DNA of 12,259 nt, taken from NCBI GenBank assembly GCA_050049955.1, contig JASFVG010000099.1:1-12259 (forward strand), written 5' to 3'. The notes beneath the pieces are model-generated. The model saw only the letters and a program-made list of their open reading frames with translations. It was not told the DNA's origin and did no database searches. Positions 7,610 to 12,259 of this stretch are shown piece by piece. The number at the start of each line of letters is the position of its first letter. Positions within the stretch are counted from its first letter, which is position 1. The translations under genes were made by a program, and so were the position numbers. Source of the DNA: SKLM01 sp050049955 (GTDB lineage: Bacteria > Chloroflexota > Anaerolineae > B4-G1).

Positions 7610-8563
7610 ATGGCTAGTGACCCCAAGATCGCCATTGTCGGCGTGGGGCCGATTGGCGGAATCCTGGCCGCACATCTTGCCCGCGCAGGTCACTACATCG
7701 TGCTGTGCGACATTCAGAAGCCCCACCTGGATGTCATCAAGGAAAGAGGGCTCTCGATCAGCGGGTTCTTGGAGCTGCTTGCCACGTGCGAGCGTGTGGC
7801 GTACGGGATCTCCGAACTACCCAACTTCCCTGAGCTGGACACCATCGTCATCGCCACCAAGGCCTCTGTCTTGCCCCGGCTAGTTCCAGAGATCGCGCGT
7901 ATCGCTAGGCCGGGCACGCGGTTCGTCAGCTGCCAGAACGGGCTTGACAACGAAGACTACCTGGCCGAGACCTTCGGTAGGGGCAACGTGCTGCGGATCG
8001 TCGTGAACTTCGCCGGCAGCCAGATGGGAGACGGGCACATCTCTGTCTCTTTCTTCACCCCGCCCAACTACATCGGGGCTATGGCGGACGAGGGTGAGCC
8101 CTTGGCTCGCCAGATGGCGGAGATGATGTCGCAGGCCGGGCTTGATACCCAGTTCACTCACAACATCAAGAAGTACGAGTGGGAGAAGGTCATCCTCAAC
8201 GCTGGTCTCAGCGCGATGTGTGCCTTGACCCGCAAGCCGATGAAGGACATGATGGATCTCGAGCAGACCGAGCTGCTTGCCCAGGAGCTCATGCGAGAGG
8301 GAATCGATGTGGCCGAGGCCGGCGGGGTCACGTTCGACGAAGGATTCATGGAGCACGCGGTCCAGTACCTGAAGAAAGCAGGCTACCATAGGACTTCGAT
8401 GCACCAGGACATCCTCCGCAGACTTCCGACCGAAATCGACTGGCTCAACGGCAGGATTGTCGAGCGCGGCCGCCAGCTTGGTCTCAAGACCCCGCACAAC
8501 TTTGCCATCACGGCGCTCATCAAGGGCCTGGAGATGCAATCCGGGGCGCCAGGGGGACATTAG
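7610..8563 (+). CDS. Ketopantoate reductase (ApbA/PanE) family 2-oxoacid reductase
   Basis: A 317-residue NAD(P)H-dependent reductase of the ketopantoate reductase family, which turns a 2-oxo acid into a 2-hydroxy acid. The N-terminal Rossmann domain starts IAIVGVGPIGGILAAHLARAG (residues ~7-27), followed by FVSCQNGLDNED. The C-terminal helical domain carries Lys193 and Asn197 in YEWEKVILNAG and Glu275 in LPTEIDWLNGRIV, which match the catalytic Lys, Asn and Glu of E. coli PanE. A family signature SMHQDILR precedes the Glu. An AAGGAG site ends 9 bases before the ATG. The gap before it is 88 bp. No other pantothenate gene (panB, panC, panD) is visible here, and the neighbours are acyl-CoA enzymes. 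It may therefore be a paralogue that makes the 2-hydroxy acid consumed by the dehydratase route rather than pantoate. That reassignment is inference; the family call is solid. Confidence 0.9.
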   Translation: MASDPKIAIVGVGPIGGILAAHLARAGHYIVLCDIQKPHLDVIKERGLSISGFLELLATCERVAYGISELPNFPELDTIVIATKASVLPRLVPEIARIARPGTRFVSCQNGLDNEDYLAETFGRGNVLRIVVNFAGSQMGDGHISVSFFTPPNYIGAMADEGEPLARQMAEMMSQAGLDTQFTHNIKKYEWEKVILNAGLSAMCALTRKPMKDMMDLEQTELLAQELMREGIDVAEAGGVTFDEGFMEHAVQYLKKAGYHRTSMHQDILRRLPTEIDWLNGRIVERGRQLGLKTPHNFAITALIKGLEMQSGAPGGH

Positions 8564-8677
8564 CGGCCGATGGCAGGGCACAATCGTCAGAGAGCTCCCC
8601 GCAGATCCGCGATTGGCGACCTTTGCGCGGCGGGTGCGCGGCGCGCCGCCTGCGCATCGGAGGGACACTAGAAACCC

Positions 8678-9469
8678 ATGGGACTTCAAGAGACCTTCGC
8701 CGGCGTTGACGTGGGCACGACGACGACCAAGGCAGTAGTCATCGACGCCGATAAGCAGGTGTTAGGCAGTTCCGTCCAGCGGTCAGGTGCAGACCTGGCC
8801 TCGATTGCAGCGGCGACCCTGGAAGAAGCGACATTGCGGGCAGGAGTCTCGAGGGGCTCGCTGCAGGTCATAGTGGCGACCGGCTATGGCCGCAAGAGTG
8901 TGACCTTTGCCCACGGCGCGAAGACTGAGATCGCCTGCCACGGGCGTGGATGCTACCACTATTTCCCCGAATCCATCACCGTCGTGGATATCGGCGGCCA
9001 GGACAGCAAGATCATCAAGCTGGATGCGAAGGGCAGGCGCATCAGATTCAAGATGAACCGCAAGTGCGCTGCTGGCACCGGAGCCTTTCTCGAGGAGATT
9101 GCCCACAGGCTGGACATCTCCGTTGGTGATTTCGACCGCCTGGCCCAGGGAGCCAGCCGGACCGCGCAGATTGGCAGTTACTGCACTGTCTTCACGGCGA
9201 CAGAAGTGCTGGACCGCATCAGAGCTGGCGAGGCGGTAGATGAGATCGTCCGGGGCCTGTTCGATTCTGTCGCCAAGCGAATCCTGGAGATGGACACGCT
9301 CGCCGGCCGCGTGATCATGACGGGAGGAGTCGTCGCCTACAACCACATCGTGGCCGAGCTCCTAAGCGAGCGGGTGGGAATCGAGGTGGAGATAGCGCCT
9401 CATCCCCAGGAGATGGGAGCGTTTGGAGCGGCGCTGTTTGCAGAAGAGCGGTTCACTTCCCGCTCCTAG
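8678..9469 (+). CDS. 2-hydroxyacyl-CoA dehydratase activator ATPase (HgdC/BadF/BadG/BcrA/BcrD family)
   Basis: A 263-residue activator ('archerase') that uses ATP hydrolysis to push one low-potential electron from ferredoxin or flavodoxin into the dehydratase. The ASKHA fold motifs are present: phosphate-1 GVDVGTTTTKAVVID (residues ~9-23), phosphate-2 VVDIGGQDSK, and C-terminal adenosine motif MTGGVVAYN. The dimer-bridging [4Fe-4S] ligands are Cys130 in NRKCAAGTGAF and Cys169 in GSYCTVFTATEV. They are 39 apart, as in HgdC of Acidaminococcus (Cys127/Cys166). Length matches the ~260-residue family. An in-frame TAG lies at 8669-8671, so the ATG at 8678 is the first available start; the GGAGGG site at 8659-8664 is rather far (13 bases). 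The gene lies 4.8 kb from its presumed partner at 2616, separated by two CoA ligases and the reductase. Activator of a dehydratase is favoured over benzoyl-CoA reductase, which needs two such ATPase subunits. Confidence 0.93.
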   Translation: MGLQETFAGVDVGTTTTKAVVIDADKQVLGSSVQRSGADLASIAAATLEEATLRAGVSRGSLQVIVATGYGRKSVTFAHGAKTEIACHGRGCYHYFPESITVVDIGGQDSKIIKLDAKGRRIRFKMNRKCAAGTGAFLEEIAHRLDISVGDFDRLAQGASRTAQIGSYCTVFTATEVLDRIRAGEAVDEIVRGLFDSVAKRILEMDTLAGRVIMTGGVVAYNHIVAELLSERVGIEVEIAPHPQEMGAFGAALFAEERFTSRS

Positions 9470-9475
9470 CGGCTA

Positions 9476-9496
9476 GGTCTGCGCCGTCTGCAGACC
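9476..9496 (+). terminator. Perfect 7-bp hairpin just after the activator gene
   Basis: GGTCTGC (9476-9482) pairs perfectly with GCAGACC (9490-9496) around a 7-base loop, starting 7 bases after the activator stop codon. It has no following T-run, so it may be a weak terminator, a pause site or an mRNA 3'-end stabiliser rather than a classical intrinsic terminator. Confidence 0.4.
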
Positions 9497-9597
9497 CGTG
9501 AGCTGCGTTTCGGATGCACAGGACGGGATGACGCAGGGTGCCAGCCCGCGGGATCAACCCAAGCTAAACAGGGAGTGGCCCGGCAGGCCCCAAGCGG

Positions 9598-9625
9598 CCG
9601 TCCGGTCGCCCGCAACCGGCGACGG
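9598..9625 (+). promoter_or_regulatory. Hairpin abutting the ribosome binding site of the CBS-ACT gene
   Basis: CCGTC-CGGT (9598-9606) can pair with ACCG (9615-9618) and GACGG (9621-9625), with an 8-base loop and a 2-base bulge. The right arm shares bases 9624-9625 with the GGAGGGA ribosome binding site (9624-9630), which is 7 bases before the ATG at 9638. Partial occlusion of translation initiation is possible but unproven. Confidence 0.3.
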
Positions 9626-9637
9626 AGGGAGATTCCG

Positions 9638-10309
9638 ATGCTAGTGAAAGACCGTATGACAAGCGATCCCGTGACGATCACGCCTGATACCACGTTTCCA
9701 GACGCCTTCCGTACCCTTCGTGAAGCGAGGGTTCGCCACCTGCCGGTGGTGGACGCGCAGGGTGTGCTGGTCGGCGTCATCGCACGGACGGACCTATTGC
9801 ACGCCGCGCCCTCGTCGGCCACACCGGCCAACGGATTCGAGATGAGCTATCTGCTGGCCAATCTTCACGTCCGGGGGGTGATGAGCAGTCCCGCTATCAC
9901 AGTGACCGAGACCGCCCCCCTTGAGGAGGCGGCGCGGGTCATGGTGGAGAGGAGGATCGGCTGCCTGCCAGTGACACGAGACGGCGATCTGGTGGGCAAT
10001 CTGGTAGGCGATCTGGTAGGCATCATCACCGAGACCGACATCTTCGAGACGTTCGTGGAGGTGCTGGGCGGGGGAGCCGCATCGCTGCGCGTCACGGTAG
10101 TGGTGCCAGATGTGCGGGGTGCGCTGGCTCGCGTGGCCGGCGTGATCGCGGACCTTGGGGGGAACATCTGCTCGGTTGCCCGCTTCGCCAGTGGTGACCC
10201 GGAGCAGTGCTACCTTACCTTCCGGCTAGAGGGCGTGACTGAAGAGGCCCTGGTGTCGGGTCTCGAGACCCAGGTGACGGAAGTGACGCATGTGTGCTGT
10301 GCCGCGTGA
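9638..10309 (+). CDS. CBS-CBS-ACT domain regulatory protein (AcuB-like)
   Basis: A 223-residue soluble sensor protein without an enzyme domain. Two CBS repeats form a Bateman module: CBS1 at ~1-58 (VKDRMTSDPVTITPDTTF, RHLPVVDAQGVLVGVI) and CBS2 at ~78-142 (VRGVMSSPAITVTETAPL, IGCLPVTRDG, GIITETDIF). An ACT domain follows at ~149-222 (LRVTVVVPDVRGALARVAGVIADLG). Bateman modules usually bind adenine nucleotides and ACT domains amino acids or related small ligands, so this protein may report energy state plus a metabolite. The layout resembles AcuB. CBS2 contains an odd repeated stretch, GDLV-GNLV-GDLV-G (residues 116-128), encoded by three 12-bp tandem units. The ATG at 9638 is preferred over an upstream GTG at 9575 because GGAGGGA sits 7 bases before it and the CBS fold begins right there. 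Its target is unknown; neighbouring CoA ligases or the reductase are candidates. Confidence 0.85.
   Translation: MLVKDRMTSDPVTITPDTTFPDAFRTLREARVRHLPVVDAQGVLVGVIARTDLLHAAPSSATPANGFEMSYLLANLHVRGVMSSPAITVTETAPLEEAARVMVERRIGCLPVTRDGDLVGNLVGDLVGIITETDIFETFVEVLGGGAASLRVTVVVPDVRGALARVAGVIADLGGNICSVARFASGDPEQCYLTFRLEGVTEEALVSGLETQVTEVTHVCCAA
9983..10018 (+). repeat. Three in-frame 12-bp tandem repeats within the second CBS domain
   Basis: Three consecutive units (9983-9994, 9995-10006, 10007-10018) read GGCGATCTGGTG, GGCAATCTGGTA and GGCGATCTGGTA, encoding GDLV, GNLV and GDLV. Most CBS domains have a single copy of this turn (a form such as G-DLVGIITETDI), so two extra copies add eight residues. 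The units differ by only one or two bases, which suggests recent expansion. Confidence 0.9.
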
Positions 10310-10320
10310 TTCTTGAGACA

Positions 10321-10357
10321 AGCCTGTTGCTCGCAGTCAACGACCGCGCGACAGGCT
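10321..10357 (+). terminator. Strong 10-bp hairpin between the CBS-ACT gene and the thiolase gene
   Basis: AGCCTGTTGC (10321-10330) pairs with GCGACAGGCT (10348-10357), ten pairs including one T-G, around a 17-base loop. It starts 12 bases after the CBS-ACT stop and ends 23 bases before the thiolase ribosome binding site. The downstream bases CTTCATATCT are only weakly T-rich. It could be a terminator, an attenuator or a processing/stability element. Confidence 0.5.
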
Positions 10358-10379
10358 CTTCATATCTGACCACTGGAAT

Positions 10380-10387
10380 AGGAGGAG
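10380..10387 (+). promoter_or_regulatory. Ribosome binding site deciding the thiolase start
   Basis: AGGAGGAG ends directly against an ATG at 10388, too close for initiation there. It leaves 6-8 bases to the in-frame ATG at 10394, so 10394 is taken as the start. Confidence 0.75.
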
Positions 10388-10393
10388 ATGACT

Positions 10394-11611
10394 ATGTTCT
10401 TTCAGCAGGCCTACATCCCCTACGGGGGGTACTGGAGCACGCCGTTCTGTCGCTGGCAGGAGAGCTTCGCTCATCTCAACGCCATCCCATTCGCGGCGGA
10501 GATTGCGGTACGAGCCCTCGAGGAACGCGGTGTCTCGCCGGAGGTGTTCGACGGCGCCTATTTCGGAATCACCGTTCCCCAGCGCCACGCCTTCTACGGC
10601 GGTCCGTGGCTGACGGGACTCTTGGGCGCCACGACCATCACTTGCCCCATGATCGGACAGGCCTGCGCCACCGGAGCGCGCGTGATGGCACTGAGCGGCT
10701 TCGAGTTGCAGGCCAGTGCCCGACTCGGGGAGGATCGGGTGATCTTGACTCTCACGGCCGATAGATGCTCCAACGGCCCCCACATCTACTATCCCAACCC
10801 GTTGGGACCGGGCGGCACGGGCGACACCGAGGACTGGGTGTGGGACAACTTCGGACACGATCCATTCGCCAAGAACGCGATGGTCGAGACGGCGGAGAAC
10901 GTGGCAGCGGAGGCGGGCATCACCAGGGAGGAGCAGGACGAGATGACGCTCCTGCGATACCAGCAGTACGGCGACGCGCTCGAGGATGACTTGGCCTTCC
11001 ATCGCCGGTTCATGGTGATGCCTATCGAGGTGAAGGGTCCGCGGGGGCGCAAGGTCTTGGCGACCGTTGATGGGGACGAGGGCGTGTTCCCGACCACGGC
11101 CGAGGGCCTGGCCAGGCTCAGGCCTGTCGTCAAAGGCGGCACCGTCACCTTCGGCACCCAGACCCATCCCGCCGACGGCAACTGCGGCATCATCGTCACC
11201 ACGCGGGAGAGGGCGCGGGAGTTGAGTCGCGACTCCGACGTCGAGATTCGGCTGCTGTCCTACGGGGAGGCGAGGGCGAAGAAGGGCTACATGGCCATGG
11301 CCGTCGTTCCTGCCGCTCTGCAGGCCCTCGCACGCGCCAGCATCTCAATACGCGACCTGAAGGTCATCAAGACGCATAACCCCTTCGCCGTCAACGACAT
11401 CTACTTCTGCCGCGAGATGGGGGTGGAGCCAGCGGCCATGAACAACTACGGTTCGTCCCTTGTCTATGGCCACGCCCAGGGCCCCACCGGTCATCGACTG
11501 ATCATCGAGGTAATCGAGGAGTTGGTTCTCGTGGGAGGGGGATATGGGTTGTTCGTCGGCTGCGCCGCCGGCGACACGGCGGCCAGCGTCGTGCTCGAAG
11601 TGACTGTATAG
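10394..11611 (+). CDS. Thiolase-family acyl-CoA acyltransferase
   Basis: A 405-residue thiolase-fold protein, probably cleaving a 3-oxoacyl-CoA with CoA. The nucleophile is Cys91 in GQACATGARVMALSG, near the canonical position (~89). The catalytic His is His360 in SLVYGHAQGPTGHR and the second Cys is Cys390 in FVGCAAGDTAAS. The loop that reads NEAF in classical thiolases is His328-Asn-Pro-Phe here (KTHNPFAVNDI), recalling the HDxF of SCP-2/archaeal-type thiolases. The triad Cys-His-Cys is therefore present, but the surrounding signatures are non-classical, and the usual glycine-rich stretch after the last Cys is changed to AAGDTAAS. The N-terminus is atypical (FFQQAYIPYGGYWSTPFCRWQ), aromatic-rich, without a normal thiolase start such as a strand leading to a TP(F/I)G motif. 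A small zinc-ribbon gene follows 63 bp later. A CoA-thioester Claisen activity in synthesis rather than cleavage is an alternative. Confidence 0.87.
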   Translation: MFFQQAYIPYGGYWSTPFCRWQESFAHLNAIPFAAEIAVRALEERGVSPEVFDGAYFGITVPQRHAFYGGPWLTGLLGATTITCPMIGQACATGARVMALSGFELQASARLGEDRVILTLTADRCSNGPHIYYPNPLGPGGTGDTEDWVWDNFGHDPFAKNAMVETAENVAAEAGITREEQDEMTLLRYQQYGDALEDDLAFHRRFMVMPIEVKGPRGRKVLATVDGDEGVFPTTAEGLARLRPVVKGGTVTFGTQTHPADGNCGIIVTTRERARELSRDSDVEIRLLSYGEARAKKGYMAMAVVPAALQALARASISIRDLKVIKTHNPFAVNDIYFCREMGVEPAAMNNYGSSLVYGHAQGPTGHRLIIEVIEELVLVGGGYGLFVGCAAGDTAASVVLEVTV

Positions 11612-11674
11612 CGCCCAATCAGTGGCCCGGCTTCTTCACAGCGCGGGTCCCCTTTCGCGAGATCGGAGAGGACG

Positions 11675-11902
11675 ATGGCAACAGAGACAGGAGCCAGACG
11701 GAAGAAGGGACGCATCGGTCAGGTGCGGTGCCCAAACTGCTTTGAACGCTTTTGGCCTCCGCTGGGAGCGGAAAGGGCGTCTTGCCCCGCGTGCCGCTGG
11801 GAGTGGTACATCTCCTGGATGGGCAAACTGGCCAAGGTCAGAAAGCCCGTTTGGGATAGCTGGGAGCAGCAACTGGCTGAGGCAGGCGAGAGCCAGGAAT
11901 AG
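11675..11902 (+). CDS. Small tryptophan-rich zinc-ribbon protein
   Basis: A 75-residue protein with two CxxC knuckles, Cys19/Cys22 and Cys37/Cys40 (VRCPNCFERFWPP and SCPACRWEWY), spaced like a rubredoxin/zinc-ribbon fold that binds one Zn (or Fe). The N-terminus is basic (GARRKKGR). The C-terminal half is rich in Trp and charged residues (W42, W44, W48, and VWDSWEQQ), with no membrane segment or signal peptide. A GGAGAGGA site precedes the ATG by a normal distance. The gene lies between the thiolase (63 bp) and the aldehyde oxidoreductase (11 bp), so it is very likely co-transcribed with the latter. Thiolases of the archaeal/SCP-2 type often pair with a DUF35 zinc-ribbon/OB protein; this one lacks an OB domain, so the analogy is only partial. 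A role as a thiolase subunit or as an AOR partner is inference. I do not recognise a named family. Confidence 0.75.
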   Translation: MATETGARRKKGRIGQVRCPNCFERFWPPLGAERASCPACRWEWYISWMGKLAKVRKPVWDSWEQQLAEAGESQE

Positions 11903-11913
11903 GGAGGCCGCAG

Positions 11914-12259
11914 GTGGCACTCAACCGCAAGATCGCATACGTAGACCTCTCCTCGGGGGAGATCCAAACCGCCCCGATTCCCATCAAGTTGCGCGAGCTC
12001 TACATGGGAGGGCGGGGACTAGACATGTACTTGCTGTACAATCATCTGGAGCCGGGCGTTGACCCCCTGGGGCCCGACAACGTGCTCACCGTGAGCGCCG
12101 GGCTCCTCGTCGGCACTCTGGCCTCCGCCTCGGCGCGGACGCACATCGGGGCCAAATCGCCGCTGACTGGCTTCATCGGCAGCTCGAACATGGGCGGCTT
12201 CTTCGCCCCTGAGCTGCGCTTTGCCGGCTTCGACCACCTAGTGATCAAGGGGAAGGCCG
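11914..12259 (+). CDS. Aldehyde:ferredoxin oxidoreductase, N-terminal part (3' end outside window)
   Basis: The first 115 residues of a tungsten (or molybdenum) bis-pterin oxidoreductase of the AOR family, which oxidises aldehydes to acids with ferredoxin as acceptor, or the reverse. The start is GTG at 11914, six bases after GGGAGG and 11 bp after the zinc-ribbon stop. The N-terminal AOR domain (PF02730) is clear: KIAYVDLSSGEIQ at the start, then MGGRGLDMYLLYNHL, and ARTHIGAKSPLTGFIGSSNMGG followed by GFDHLVIKGKA. The last segment is the part that contacts the pterin cofactor. The [4Fe-4S] cysteines and the catalytic C-terminal domains lie beyond the edge, so completeness and substrate cannot be judged. 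It may be a true aldehyde oxidoreductase or a paralogue such as a BamB-type subunit. As a ferredoxin-reducing enzyme beside a ferredoxin-dependent dehydratase activator, it could supply low-potential electrons (inference). Confidence 0.92.
   Translation, partial: MALNRKIAYVDLSSGEIQTAPIPIKLRELYMGGRGLDMYLLYNHLEPGVDPLGPDNVLTVSAGLLVGTLASASARTHIGAKSPLTGFIGSSNMGGFFAPELRFAGFDHLVIKGKA

Noticed and set aside
8625..8655. GC-rich hairpin (GCGC-GGCGG with CCGCC-T-GCGC) ahead of the activator gene
   Set aside because: It has a bulge, no T-run, and sits in a very GC-rich stretch where such pairing is easily found by chance; not strong enough to call a terminator.
2616..9469. Class I benzoyl-CoA reductase operon
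   Set aside because: That enzyme needs two PF06050-type subunits and two ATPase subunits plus ferredoxin; only one of each is here, so a dehydratase with a homodimeric activator fits better.
9575..9637. GTG start extending the CBS-ACT protein by 21 residues
   Set aside because: The extra residues are Arg/Pro-rich and outside the CBS fold, and the strong ribosome site serves the ATG at 9638.
10313..10393. Possible promoter (TTGAGA and CATATC-like hexamers) before the thiolase gene
   Set aside because: The hexamers do not have a proper 16-18 base spacing, and the overlapping hairpin explains the region as well.
1..12259. CRISPR arrays, tRNA or rRNA genes, insertion sequences, phage or attachment sites
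   Set aside because: I saw no regularly spaced direct repeats, no cloverleaf-like or rRNA-like stretch, no transposase or integrase and no terminal inverted repeats.

Overview
The window reads as one contiguous, high-GC catabolic gene cluster from an anaerobic prokaryote. All eleven genes lie on the + strand, and the largest gap is 168 bp. Oxygen-sensitive or ferredoxin-linked families occur together: a 2-hydroxyacyl-CoA dehydratase with its [4Fe-4S] activator ATPase, the start of an aldehyde:ferredoxin oxidoreductase, and an ADP-forming acyl-CoA synthetase. This mix is common in Chloroflexota, Desulfobacterota, anaerobic Firmicutes and some archaea. Clear Shine-Dalgarno sequences and the family mix make a strict anaerobic bacterium most likely, but the phylum cannot be fixed from sequence reading alone.

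Layout. 2-565: 3' end of an amidohydrolase-2 family enzyme, cut by the window edge. 646-2532: fused 3-hydroxyacyl-CoA dehydrogenase / enoyl-CoA hydratase. 2616-7521: a tight trio of HgdB/BcrB-type dehydratase subunit, ADP-forming acyl-CoA synthetase and AMP-forming acyl-CoA synthetase, with 1 bp and 12 bp gaps. 7610-8563: ketopantoate-reductase-like 2-oxoacid reductase. 8678-9469: HgdC-type activator ATPase. 9638-10309: CBS-CBS-ACT sensor protein between hairpin-bearing gaps. 10394-11611: thiolase-family enzyme. 11675-11902: small zinc-ribbon protein. 11914-12259: N-terminal 115 residues of a tungsten/molybdenum aldehyde:ferredoxin oxidoreductase, cut by the right edge.

How the genes may work together (inference). 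A 2-oxo acid is reduced to a 2-hydroxy acid by the PanE-like enzyme and activated to its CoA thioester by a synthetase. The dehydratase, fired by the ATP-dependent activator with low-potential electrons, removes water to give a 2-enoyl-CoA. The fused hydratase/dehydrogenase makes the 3-oxoacyl-CoA, and the thiolase cleaves it. The ADP-forming synthetase could recover ATP from the acyl-CoA products, and the AOR could supply reduced ferredoxin for the activator. The amidohydrolase may prepare the substrate. The CBS-ACT protein would sense a nucleotide and an amino acid or similar small ligand. The individual family assignments are strong; the linked pathway and its substrate are hypotheses.
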